DNA from: Vigna angularis
Lineage: Eukaryota; Streptophyta; Magnoliopsida; Fabales; Fabaceae
Assembly: GCF_016808095.1 (NCBI RefSeq)
Contig: NC_068972.1
Location: 36,549,029 to 36,613,028 of the forward strand
Direction: 5' to 3'
DNA: 64,000 bases
The notes beneath the pieces were generated by a model. It ran no database searches, was not told the DNA's origin, and saw only the letters and a program-made list of their open reading frames with translations. The position numbers and the translations under genes were made by a program. Numbering within the stretch: the first letter of the stretch is position 1; each line of letters opens with the position of its first letter. This document shows, piece by piece, positions 11,280-23,485 of this stretch.

Positions 11280-14200
11280 TCTCCAGGTAATATTGTTTCA
11301 ATTTTTCAAGTGCATTATGGTAATATCTGGTTACTTGATTCTGGTGCAACTGATCACGTTTGTATTTCTTTAAAATCTTTTACTTCTTATCAAAAGATTA
11401 CTCCCATTCCAATAACTATACCTAATGGCAAAATTATACATGCTCGTTACAAGGGTACCGTTCGGTTAATCACTAAAATCACTATAATTATGTTCCTGAT
11501 TTTTCATTCAACCTTATCTCTGTTTCACAACTTATAGCAAAACTAAAATGTCAACTAATTGTTTCCCCTTCTGGCTGCATTGTGTAGGACATACAAACTC
11601 AAGAGAAGATTGGTTTGATTAAACATCACAATGGCTTATATCTCTTTGACTCATCTGCTTGTATAAATAACACTAATTGTAGTCCTGTTATTTGTTCTGT
11701 TCAACATCCAAATTTATGGCATGCTCGTCTTGGACATCTATCACATGCTAGACTACACTTCTTGCAAACCAAACATGCTTACATAAAAAAATGATGATAC
11801 TCAAATTCCTTATGATGCGTACCATCGGGCCAAACAAAAGAAACTTCCTTATACTGCTAGCACATCTCATTCACTGAGTTCTTTTGATCTATTGCACATT
11901 GATATATAGGGACCCAGTATTGCTTCCATGAATGGTTTTAAATACTTGCTAACCATAATTGATGATTTCTCTCATTATACATGGATTGTACCTATGTTAG
12001 ATAAATCTTCTGTCAAAACTCACATACTCAATTTCCTTTGCTATATAGAAAATCAATTCAATAAAAAGGTTAAAACTATACGCACTGACAATGGTGTTGA
12101 ATTCATTATGCATGATCTTTTCTCAAGCAAAGACATTAATCATCAAACTACTTGTGTGGAAACCCCTGAACAAAATGGAGTGGTTGAACGTAAACATCAA
12201 CACATCTTAAATATTACTCATGCATTACTTTTTCACTCACATCTGCCAATTGCTTTCTGGTGTTATGCAGTTCAACATGTTGTTTTTCAGATAAATCAAA
12301 TGCCTATATCTGTTCTACAGAATGATACACCTCACGAACGACTTCATGGATCTCCTTGTGATCTCTCAATGTTACGTGTTTTTGGCTGTCTTTGCTATGC
12401 CAACACTATTGCTGCTCATAGAAAGAAGTTTGACGACCGTGTTGTCCCTAGTATTTTCTTAGGTTTTAAACAACACATAAAAGGTTACCTATTTCTAAAT
12501 CTCAAAAATCACAAGGTTGACATATCCCGTAATGTTGTTTTTCATGAAAATGTTTTTCCCTATCTTCATACTCATAGACAACTCTTTATCTTTACCATTG
12601 CCAATTCATTATAAAAATAATTATGATGATCTTTTACCGTTCGGTTCTACCAATAATAATACTTCACCGATCGTTCCTTACACTAATGATACTCTTCATA
12701 ACACATCCACCGATATCAATCAAGTAGATGACACTGGTAGTAATACCTCTGCTACCATAAGACGATCCTCTAGATCTCGTAAGATCCCTACTTAATTAAA
12801 AGATTTTCAAACTAACAGTGTTGTTCGGTATCCCATTACAAATTACCTCAGATATGATCGGCTCTTTACTCATTTCAAGCATATTATTTTATTTATTTCG
12901 TCAAATGTTGAACCAACATGCTATTCTGCTGCTTCTAAACAACCCCAATGGGTTACTGCCATGTGTGCCGAACTTGATGCTCTGCAGGCTAACAACACTT
13001 GGGAGCTAACGACTCTACCTCCTAACAAAACAACTATTGGATGTCGTTGGGTTTACAAAATCAAATACACTTTTGATGGATTTGTGGAACGCTACAAAGC
13101 TCGACTGGTCGCCAAACGATATAAACAGATTGAAGGTCTTGATTATCTAGATACCTTCGCCCCCGTAGCCAAACTTACTACCGTTCGGTTTCTTCTTGCT
13201 ATAGCTGCATCTCAATGTTGGTCACTCAAACAATTGGATGTTAATAATGCCTTCTTACATGGTGATCTTCATGAAGATGTGTATATGAAAGTTCCTCCTG
13301 GTCTTACTACTTCAACCAAAAATCAGGTTTGTAAACTCCAACGCTCTTTATATGGTCTTAAACAGGCTGGTCGACAATGGTATGCTAAACTCCATCATTT
13401 TTTACTTTCACATGATTACACTCGTTCCACTTCTGACAACTCTCTTTTTCTGAAACATGAGGACAATCACATTACGACCCTTCTCATTTATGTTGATGAC
13501 ATCATCATCACCGGTAACAATCATGGAGAAATTCAACACATCACTGATCTTCTTCATTCCACATTCCGCATAAAGAATCTTGGTGATCTAACTTACTTTC
13601 CTTGGTCTTGAGGTCGCACGTAACTCCAAAGGGATACACCTAAGCCAACGTAAGTATGTTCTGGATCTACTTGCTGAAACCAATATGATTAATAGCTCCC
13701 CTATCCCTACTCCCACGGTTCCCAAACAGTCTCTTGCAAATACCGTTCGATCTTTAGATGATGCTGCTACTGCCTCCTATCGTCGTCTCATTGGAAAACT
13801 CATCTACCTTACCACCACTCGTCTGGATATTATCTTTGCCGTCAATCACCTCAGTCAGTTCATGTCTGCTCCTACATCTGCCCATCAACAAGCTACTACT
13901 CGTATCCTACAATACCTCAAGGGTACCCTGGTACTGGTGTTCATCTTCCACGCAACTATACTGTTCAACTTAAAGCTTTTTGTGATTCTGATTGGGCCAC
14001 CTGCCCTGATACTCGTCGTTCAGTTACTAGATTCACTGTCTACCTTGGAAACTCTCTCATTTCATGGCGTTCCAAGAAACAACCGACTGTTTCTCGAAGT
14101 TCTTCTAAGGCTGAATACCGTTCGTTAGCCAACACTGTGTGTGAACTTCAGTGACTCACTTATCTACTTCATGATTTACATGTCCCTTACACGTCTCACA

Positions 14201-14457
14201 CTCTCGTCTATTGTGACAATCAATCTGCCATACAAATTGCTTCTAATCAAGTGTTTCATGAACGCACAAAGCATATTGACATTGATTGTCACATTGTTCG
14301 TGAAAAGGTTGCAACAGGACTGATCAAGTTACTTCCCATCTCCACAACCATGCAAATAGCTGACATATTAACAAAATCGTTACCTCCTCCTTGTTTTCAA
14401 CTTCTTCGTTCCAAGCTTGGTCTACAAAACATTTACGCCCAGCTTGAGGAGAGATAA
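11280..14457 (+). pseudogene. Decayed copia pol (protease, integrase, RT, RNase H)
   Basis: The domain order is that of Ty1/copia: protease with LLDSGATDHVC at 11331; GAG-pre-integrase LWHARLGHLSHARL at about 11715; integrase core at 11928-12614 with TIIDDFSHYTW, RTDNGVEF and ETPEQNGVVERKH carrying the D-D-E residues; reverse transcriptase at 12961-13611 with ARLVAKRY, LDVNNAFLHGDL, SLYGLKQAGRQWY and YVDD; then RNase H with SSKAEYRSL, CDNQSAIQIA and ADILTKSLPPP, ending in a stop at 14455-14457. Frameshifts lie near 11495, 12620, 13600 and 13940, and stops near 11775, 11907 and 14152. So the element is dead, though young enough for every domain to be read by eye. Confidence 0.9.
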
Positions 14458-14927
14458 TAACAGTTATATCGTTCGGTCTCATTAATCTATACTACTCGGT
14501 TGTATTGATTTAGTTCACAAGTCTCTTGACTGATCGTTTCATCTTGTGCTGACTTTTTACATCGCTTGGTCTAGCTAACAAGTACCGATCGTTCTACACT
14601 GCTCGGTCTAGCTAACAATCGTTCCATCTTGTGCTGATTCTTTACACCACTCGGTCTAGCTAACGAGAACCGATCGTTCTACACCGCTCGGTCTAGCAAA
14701 CGTAAACCGATCGGTACCAGTCATTGTACTCTACTCGGTCTCTCCTATCTAGACTGTTTGTTCTGTTTTTGTTGTTATTCTATTATTGTTTATTTCTCTA
14801 TATATTTCTTCACTTATATCGTTTTAATCATTACCAATAAACTTCTCCTTTTCTCTGTCACCTTTTCTCTGGCTTCTCTCTTCTCTTTTCTCTTTCCTTT
14901 TTCATTACTGTATTAAAACTCTCTGAG
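14458..14927 (+). mobile_element. 3' LTR of Ty1/copia element
   Basis: It follows a purine stretch (cttgaggagagataa) and repeats the 5' LTR, including the TATA-like and poly-A-like words. It carries extra copies of the unit ctcggtctagctaacaagtaccgatcg, so it is longer than the 5' LTR. No clear 5-bp target duplication was found on the two sides of the element, perhaps because the left end is damaged. Confidence 0.8.
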
Positions 14928-15789
14928 CAACCTCTAAATCTTGGACCTGAACACTGAACTTCTTCTTGAAAAGCTCCATAATTATGAGTACATGGATGAC
15001 AATGATTTTTATTACCTAAATGCAAGTTGGAACAAAACTTACTTTGATGTAATATTTAGATTAGTATTTCACTCATTTTAATTTTAGGTGTTAATAGCAA
15101 TTCTAAGCTTTGATCGTATTTGGGTCTATCAAGCACAAAAGGAATAGGGAGCTGTGACCAAGGGAGTTGAAGAAATCAAGAAACACATGACTGACATTCA
15201 ATCTCAATAATGGACCATACAACTTTGGCAATTACCTCCTGCACCCCATCAATTTCTTCCATCAATATAAGGAAAATACTTAAATACCCTTCATAATTGC
15301 ATCATATACCCACAGGCTGTCCACGACTAGAGAAGGAGAGAAAATTACAAAAGACTCCATTCCGAAAGGTTTTTCTAAAAAATATTTCGTATGTTCTAGA
15401 AAGTTTTTTCCGGAATTCATTTCAGAAAATTATTATATGTATTTTGGAAAGCGTATTTCAGAAATCTGTTTTGAAAAATACTTTTCAAAATGTATTTCAC
15501 GTATTCTAGAATTTTTATTTTCGAATATTTCATTTGTTCCGAAAAATTGTTTCTGAAATATTATTCTGGAAATTCCAAACGTTCTGTTCCAGAAAACTTA
15601 TTCTGGAATTTATAATATTATAAGGATAAAATGATTATTTTAAAAAATTAATGAAGTGCATGAAAAAATTGATGATGTGCAGGAAGCAATTGCCTACAAT
15701 TTTCACATGGTCAAAGTTAGGATTTTGCTTGCTACACCCCATGATTACTACTTGCACCTTTCTGTTAACATCAGAAGACTAAAGTAACC
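14928..15789. other. Spacer with a self-complementary TTCYGRAA-rich block
   Basis: From about 15350 to 15610 the words ttccgaaa, ttctgaaa, ttccagaa, tttcagaa and ttccggaa recur every 15-30 bases in both orientations, making a loose array of small palindromes. The rest is ordinary AT-rich spacer. No coding gene is supported. Confidence 0.5.
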
Positions 15790-16645
15790 TTCTTGCTCCA
15801 CCAAAGTTCTCCACTTTCATTGGCACAGCTTCTTCTTTTTCCACCACCACCTCCTCCACCTCCATGGACCCTCGCATCTTCTTCTTATACCTCTTCTGAA
15901 GCACTTTCATTCATTAATGAATACCTTCTTCAACTGCATGAACATGGGTACTACAGTACAGAGATTAAAAAGAAAAAAAAAAGTGTTATTCAAGTTTGTA
16001 TATATAGTGATTAATGAATGTGTATCATTAAAGGGGTGAAATTGTTAGGTGTTGGTGCTATGAATGAGTTCTTTTTAGAGCATCGGCATGGCATGGCCCA
16101 CTGTATTTCTCTCCGGCCATCCCACAACCACATGTTATTTTCTTAAAATATACATTTTCAATTCTTCAAATTAGGAATGCAAATTTTGTATTTTAAATTA
16201 TACAGTTTTTATTTTATACATTCTTTACTTTTTATAATTTAAAATATAAGTTTTTTAATTAATATTAATTAGTTAACATAAACAAAATCTAACAACTTTT
16301 AAAAAATAATATTGAGATTGATTAAAAGCTCATTAATATTGATATGTTAATTAATAATGATTTAATATTTAAATAACAAAAGTATTTAGACATTTTATAT
16401 AAATTATACTCCAAAACTTATATCATTTCATTTACTATCACATAAATATTTATTAAAAAGAAGAAAAATAAAACACAATTGAAAGGACCAAACCGAACCC
16501 ACATGAGTAAACAAAGAAAATTTTCTAAAAAGATTATATTGAACATGGAAAATGAAATCTATTATGAAAAATAAATTCTAAAATTATAATAAATGCTAAA
16601 CGAGGATATGAAGTATAACTTTATGTATTTATTAAAGCTAAAGTA
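15790..16645. other. AT-rich spacer with a CT/proline-like low-complexity patch
   Basis: Near 15835-15865 a ccaccaccacctcctccacctcc run gives a short proline-rich frame of 73 codons. It has no recognisable domain and is not called as a gene. The remainder is AT-rich without structure. Confidence 0.5.
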
Positions 16646-16670
16646 GTATATATATATATATATGTATATA

Positions 16671-16711
<41 letters not shown>

Positions 16712-16771
16712 ATCTATATGTATATGTATGTATATATATGTATATGAATGTATATATATGTATATGTATGT

Positions 16772-16807
<36 letters not shown>

Positions 16808-16872
16808 GTGTATGTATGTATATGTGTATGTATGTATACGTGTATGTATGTATACGTGTATGTATGTATATG
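16646..16872. repeat. (TA)n / (TATG)n microsatellite, left side of the TIR element
   Basis: About 225 bases of alternating ta, tatg and tgta words. The frames rich in Met-Tyr-Ile seen on both strands are just this repeat. It abuts the left terminus of the element at 16873. Confidence 0.95.
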
Positions 16873-18497
16873 TGAGTTTGCTAACTTGTATACGTTCTTT
16901 TTTCGGTTAGAAAACATTTTAGCAATGTGTACCAAGTTTTAGTAGACAAAAATACCCTTATATATCATGGATTCTAAGTTTTAAAGTTAAGGGTATTTTA
17001 ATAATTTTCATTCTCAAAACTACAACCTCTCATTCCTCTTAACCCTTTCTCTATTATCTCTCTCACACCAACATTTTCTCTATCATCCTACGATAGTCCC
17101 AATTTAAAAAATTAGAAACACTCGCCTAATCCTAATTTACCTTCTTCACTTATCCTATTTGTTTCTCTCTCAACTTCATACACTCTCTCACCCACACACA
17201 GTAACTCGCGACATCGCAATTTGTTGCTCTTACTGTGTTCATTCATTTGTTTTTCACTTTAATAACAAAATAATTGATGATGTTGATGTTGATTTTTTAT
17301 TAGAGGGTTATGTTATATCTTTTTCCTTCTGATTGTTATTAAATTTCGTTTTTAAATTTTAGAATTAGTAGTTTATCTCCAAGGAGATTTGATATTTTGA
17401 CTAGTAAGTTGTCCGGATATATTTTCCAGAAAGAAAAAACCCTTATGTGAAAAGGAGATTTCGGAAGGGATAAGTCATTGTCCAGAAAATGGAATATACT
17501 TTTCACCTTCCTCAAAATAACCAACGTCAAAACACAACAAAAAATGAAGCTCCTGCACATCGTACTAAATGATTTAACTGGAACAAATTATTGAAGAGAG
17601 TTATGAACAGAGAAAATTGTTGTTGCTGACTCTGTCCCCATATTCAGAAAAGAGATCACTGCTCGTTCTCACTCGAATGTTTCATATTGATACGCATTTT
17701 TTCATTTCAATTTTGTAAAAAGAATAAAAATATTCTAACAAATTACACATCTTTTATATTTGAGCAGATTATAGAATATTGAGTAGTTTTCAAGAAGAAC
17801 TGCATTGATATACCAACTAATTAAAAATCAACCAGAAATTAGTTATAACGAACTTGTTAGCTCTCAGTTGGACCAAAAAATTACATTCCAAAGTAAATTA
17901 CATCATGTAAGTTTATTTTAAACAATTCACATCTCCAACTTGGTTGGTCAATATAAACATGATGTTGTCATTCTTATTTATCATTTGCCGCAAAAATGAA
18001 ATTAAGAAAAACAAAATGCACTGAATTTTAAATTGGAATTTAAACTTAATAAATTTGTTAACATCACGTTCATAGTTTAACTTCTAGCTTTTCATTTCTA
18101 TGATTTTATCAAAATTATAAACATGATGTTGTTATTCTGATTTAACATTTGCCACAAAAGTGAAATTAAGAAAAACAAAACGTCCTGCATTTCAAATTAG
18201 AATTTAAACTTAATAAATCTGTTACCAAACACACTCATAGTTTAACTTTTACTGTAGAGATGATAGAAAAAATTTTGGAATAAAACAAATGAAAGAGAAA
18301 GGATTGAGATAATGAGGGAGGTAAATAAGGGTTTGAGAGTTTCTTATTTTTTTTTTAGTTTTGAAAATAAAAATTATTAAAATACCTTTAACGTTAAAAT
18401 TTAGAATGTATGATATATAAAGATATTTTTGTCTACTAAAACCCGGTAAACATTACGTACCAACTCAAAAAAAAACGTACACAAGTTAACAAACTCA
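16873..18497. mobile_element. Long-TIR DNA element inserted in a (TA)n tract, about 1.6 kb
   Basis: The left end reads tgagtttgctaacttgta and the right end, reverse-complemented, reads tgagtttgttaacttgtg. The inverted match continues inward for about 230 bases (left 16873-17100, right 18255-18497), with shared words gttttagtagacaaaaata, gggtattttaataattttc and ccctttctct...attatctc. No transposase frame is present, so the element is non-autonomous. Both ends border TA repeats, so a target duplication cannot be told from the flanks. Rice Micron MITEs and a maize group of MULEs are remembered as choosing (TA)n targets; the long TIR would suit a MULE-like element. That class call is an inference. 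Confidence 0.8.
17953..18250 (+). repeat. Direct repeat, two units of about 135 bp, inside the TIR element
   Basis: Unit 1 (about 17953-18085) and unit 2 (about 18115-18250) share ataaacatgatgttgt, atttgccrcaaaa, tgaaattaagaaaaacaaaa, ggaatttaaacttaataaat and catagtttaactt in the same order. They are separated by some 30 bases. They do not code. Confidence 0.85.
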
Positions 18498-18657
18498 TAT
18501 ATATATATATATATATAGATATATATATATATAGATATATATATAGATATATATCTATATATATAGATATATATATATATAGATATATATCTATATATAT
18601 ATATATATCTATATATATATAGATATATATCTATATATATATATCTATATATATAGT

Positions 18658-18688
<31 letters not shown>

Positions 18689-19190
18689 CTAGTATATATA
18701 ATATATATATATATATATCTAGTATATATATATCTAGTGTATATATATATATATCTAGTATATATATATATATATCTAGTGTATATACACTAGATATATA
18801 TATATATATACACTAGATATATATACTAGTATATATACTATATATATATACTATATATATACTATATATATATACTATATATATATACTATATATATATA
18901 CTAGTATATATATCTAATCTATATATATAGATTAGTATATATATATATATATATCTAATCTATATATATATATAGATTAGTATATATATATATATATATC
19001 TAATCTATATATATATATACTAGTATATATATAATATATATATATATATACACTAATGTATATACTATATATATATATTAGAATATATATATATTATATA
19101 TATATATATTAGTATATATATATATTATATATATACTAGTATATATATCTAATCTATATATATAGATATATATACTAGTATATATATATG

Positions 19191-19226
<36 letters not shown>

Positions 19227-19359
19227 TAATGTATATACTATATATATATTAGTATATATATATATTATATATATACTAGTATATATATCTAATCTATATA
19301 TATATTATATATATACTAGTATATATATCTAATCTATATATATATAGATATATATACTA

Positions 19360-19457
<98 letters not shown>

Positions 19458-19605
19458 TAATGTATATATATATATATACTAGTATATATATATATTATAT
19501 ATATACTAGTATATATATCTAATCTATATATACTAGTGTATATACTATATATATTAGTATATATATATACTAGTATATATATAGTATATATATCTAGTAT
19601 ATATA

Positions 19606-19637
<32 letters not shown>

Positions 19638-19852
19638 CTATCTATCTAGTATATATATATATATATATTAGATATATATATATACTAGATATATATATAT
19701 ATATATATACTAGATATATATATATACTAATATATATATATATATATACTAGATATATATATACACTAGATATATACTAGTATATATATATATATATATA
19801 TACTAGTATATATATATATATATATACTAGATATATATATATATATATATAT
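18498..19852. repeat. 1.35-kb TA-rich array with CTAG / ATCTAAT punctuation
   Basis: Almost pure alternating TA, interrupted by ctag, atctaatc, gatatc-like and actagt words. Many blocks are perfect or near-perfect palindromes, for example atctaatctatatatatagattag around 18914-18935 and gtgtatatacactag around 18780. A pure (TA)n run of about 90 bases lies at 19365-19455. Assembly or copy number here may not be reliable. Confidence 0.95.
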
Positions 19853-19855
19853 GTT

Positions 19856-20853
19856 TGGTTTATTATCATTTTGGTCTCAATTTTAGTTAGCTTTATTTGA
19901 AATGGTCTTAATTTTTTTAAAATGTTCAATTTAATCCTTTTTGTAAATGTTGTTTAAATTGTTAACAGTCAAATGTCCAACTGTGCAATTGACATGTCAT
20001 TTAACTGTTAACCTGCCTTGATTAAAATATGACGTAGCCAACGAGGGACTGCCACGTGGCAACTCCTTCTCCACTCAAAAAATTAGGGTTTCTGAATGCA
20101 AGGGGGAAAGGGCTTCTATCGTCACGCGAAGGAGAAACGACGGTGGAACTCTATTGCGCGTAATTTCTGTGCAGGTGGGTTCTCGCAGGTTGCTGCGATT
20201 AGGGTTGAGGGCGCAAAGGTGGTGGTAGCCTGGGTGGTATTCGCGGCAGCCATGGAGGTTTGAATGGCGTAAGGATTTTTGTCACGATTCTAGTTGTAGC
20301 TCGCCATAGTGACGATTTGGGTTTTCTACAACTTTACGAAGACGGTGGAGGCACGAGGGAGGAGATGATGGCTGTGCGGCATTGGCGGCGGTTAAGTAAA
20401 GTTCGCATCGGTGAACGACGCCGCTTGTTGCACGAAGAAGAAGCTTTGGATGGTTGATGGTGTCGATTTCGGAGGTTGTTCTCGTAGTGTGGCCTGATGC
20501 GAGGTTAGTTGTGGTTGGCTGCTGGGCCGCCATGGTAATGGCTTGAGAAGGAGAGGCAATGTCGTTGATGGAGATCCACGGTGAACGAATGGGAAGATGG
20601 TCTTGGTGGTGTTTTTGAGTGGTTGTTGGACGGGGAAGATGAACACCGGTGGTGGTGGCGGGGTTAAAGTGTCCACGTCAATCACTGATTCCACAGCTGG
20701 ATATTTGGTCGTTATCGATTTAAATGACGTTTGCAAAAAGAAATAAATTGAACACAAATTACGACCTTTAGGACTACATTGAACATTAAAAAAAATTAGA
20801 AACATTTCAAACAAAGCTGACAAAAATTGGGACTAACAATGGTATTAAGCCTT
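19856..20853. mobile_element. TIR element of about 1.0 kb with GC-rich interior (MULE-like)
   Basis: The left end ggtttattatcattttggtc and the reverse complement of the right end, ggcttaataccattgttagtc, begin an inverted repeat of about 90 bp that also shares tagctttatttgaaatg and aatgttcaat. The interior at 20080-20690 is much richer in G and C than its surroundings. It gives short frames on both strands with no recognised domain, so it may be a captured gene piece or the family's own leader. The flanks tatatgttt and tcattgttt are a poor 9-bp match, possibly eroded by TA slippage. Confidence 0.65.
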
Positions 20854-21100
20854 CATTGTTTATACGCAAAAATCTGGAGATTATTACATTTTTTTTTTCT
20901 AGTTATGTAAGGAAATATAAGTAATTGACATTTTTGTTCTAACTTTTTTTACATATCTAGATAAGCACGTGATAATTTGTTTTTTTTGGCATGTGAGTGT
21001 TGTGACCATTGTTACAACACTTTTATTTATTTTTGTCCCGCAATCGTTTATAGGTGAAAGTGTAATTTATGTGATTTTCTTTTATCAATATAAATAAATA

Positions 21101-23485
21101 TGCATGAAGACCTAGAAAATAGTATTTTAGAAGTGATAGTAAATTAAAAAATAATGAAATTTTATTATTTTAATATTAAAAGATTTTAATATAAAAATAA
21201 TTGTTATAAACGAGTTTCGTTATTTTAAAATACATCATCTCTCTAAAAACTACAAGGGTTCTTGTCCCACCATGTTCATCTATTTGAAGATCAGAGAATG
21301 CTTGTGTGATCGTTGTAGTGAGATCTTCAAGTCTGTTCGATCAGTTTTTCAAATAAAGTAAGTGAATTTTCTATCATTTTATCTAGTTTCACGTTCTTCA
21401 ATGCATGTGAGGTTTCTCTTTGTTGCATGTTTGGTCTGAGTTTTCTGTTAGATTCTCTATTGATTAATGGTTCTAATTATATACCCTGATCATGTTCTTT
21501 GAGCTGAGGGAGCATAGTAGGGTTCTCTATAACCAGTTGAACTTTCTAACAGGTAAGGAAAGCTAGTGTTGTATTTAATTTGAAGTTATAAAGTATGAAA
21601 TGATAGTAGGTAGAATGTGAGTATAATGAATGTTGAATCGATTGCTTGAAATGAACATGATTGAATTAGATATGTTTGATTAAATTGAATTTAGTTGAAT
21701 AATTCTGATTGGATGTGATTATTGTGTGGAATATGTTGTTTGCTTTGAAATGGTTAATTATGAATTTGGTGTATGTGTTGAAAAGAAAGAGTATGGATTG
21801 AAACAAGAGTTAGTTGATTTAAAAGAAGGGTGTTGATGAGTGATTTTAGAAGTATGAGTTTAAAGGGATAAACAACAATATGGGATGTTTTATAGAGTTA
21901 TTTGAAACTTGTTCAAGTCATGTTTTGAAGGAAATATGTTGTAGTATTGATTGAGAGAAAATAAGAGGTGTTTTGTATGGATTCTCGGTTCATTTTGGGG
22001 TTTCGACAATTGAGATTTTGAGATAAGGGTTAGATGAGAAAATCAAAAGTTCAGGGTCATTTCTTAGGTTATTTAGGACTTGTATATATGTTAAATTAAG
22101 TGAAATTTGATATGGAGTATGTATGTTGTTATTGTATCATGTTTTAAGTCCAACTTGGAGGTTCCAGATAGTGAAATTCTAAAATATAGAAGTTGTAGTG
22201 AATTTGAGGTGTTGGGAAATGTTTTTGAGTTATTTATGAGTTGTTGCAACCTTTAGTTTACAAAAAATTGAGAGCGAAAGGGTTGATCTGAGTTTAGGCT
22301 CTCTTTGGAGTTGCCATAGTGGTTAATGCACCTAGTCTCATGTATATTGATCAAAGTGGTACTTGGTTTGAATTATAAATGTGTTTTCATATGAACCCTA
22401 AGGTTTAAAGATCCAATTTTATCAGTAAAAATAAGTATCAAGTGCATCAAACCAAAAAAACATAAGTGTTGTCTTTTGTCACGACGCTTAAGCGCCTCTG
22501 TTAGGGCACCTGAGCGTTAGTTTTCAGAGGCCAAGACGTTGAGCGCTAACCTTGGGGTGGGTGTTGAGTGCCAGGAAACAACACCTAGGGCGCTGAGCAC
22601 CGCACCTTGGGCGCCTGACGCCATTTCTCAAGTCTTGGTTATTTGGTATTTAGGCTGTATTCTGATTTCTTGATGCATTGTTTATGGTTCCGTGATGAAT
22701 TCTTTGAGGTTTCATGTGATAGTATACAATGTTTGTGTGAAGTATTTGCATATATGATTATGAGAGGGATATGATGATGATGAATATGTGGTTGATTAAG
22801 TGAATGGTTGATGGACATAATTTCATGACCCTCGTGGAAAGGTTACATGGTGGTGCCCTGTATTGTTGTAAGTATGAATATAGGAAGCTCAGTCTTGGGG
22901 TTCATCCTCACACTCTAATGATCATTCATTCTCAATTAGAGAGAAGTGATACATGTGGTGAGAGTAGCAAAAGGTCTTAGTCTTAGGTGCTTCTAGTATG
23001 TCCTAAGGCGCGTTACAGACTAACCTTGTGAGTGTGGTAGGGTGAAACTCGTTGGTAATGGCTCTGCAGAGCAAAAAAGGCTACCACAATGCAAGAATCG
23101 CCATAGCTCGACATTCATACTATATCCGGATGATCAAGTCTAAGTCTATTACATGATTAAGATGAATGTTTATATTGTGAATTGTAATACATGATGAAAT
23201 GTTATTTTATTGAGATAAACTGTTTACCACTAACTTACTCTTGCTTTTATGTTCTTTGTCTTTGTGTATATTTCTTTTTTGCAATAATCACCTTAAATGG
23301 TGCGAGCATAGGGAGGGGATATCTCTTTGGTCGTTTCAGTGTGAAGAGGAAGATAAAACAACAATGTAGATAGGTTTGTTCATAAAGTGTATAATCTTCT
23401 TCTCTAAAAATCTCCAATATCTTATAAGTTTTAGCTATGTAACGTTTTATTTTAGTAGTTTATACTATTAAAATCGGATGTTACA
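21101..23485 (+). mobile_element. LTR-like element copy A (TGTRAGAAC family), about 2.4 kb
   Basis: It starts tgcatgaagacctagaaaat (compare tgtaagaacctagaaaat in copy C) and ends aaatcggatgttaca. It shares with copies B, C and D a tail block: ctcagtcttggggttcatcc, tctaatgatcattcattctca, tggtgagagtag, gactaaccttgtgagtgtgg, and cgccatagctcg followed by ccgga. It also shares a leader that ends in a strong splice-donor-like gtaagtg. No protein frame is present. At 22480-22625 it carries words such as cgcttaagcgcc and gcgctgagcacc. TG...CA ends with no coding content suggest a solo LTR. The flanks do not give a convincing target duplication. Confidence 0.65.

Noticed and set aside
16662..16935. 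Open frames on both strands rich in Met, Tyr, Ile, His and Thr
   Set aside because: They are the (TA)n/(TATG)n microsatellite translated.
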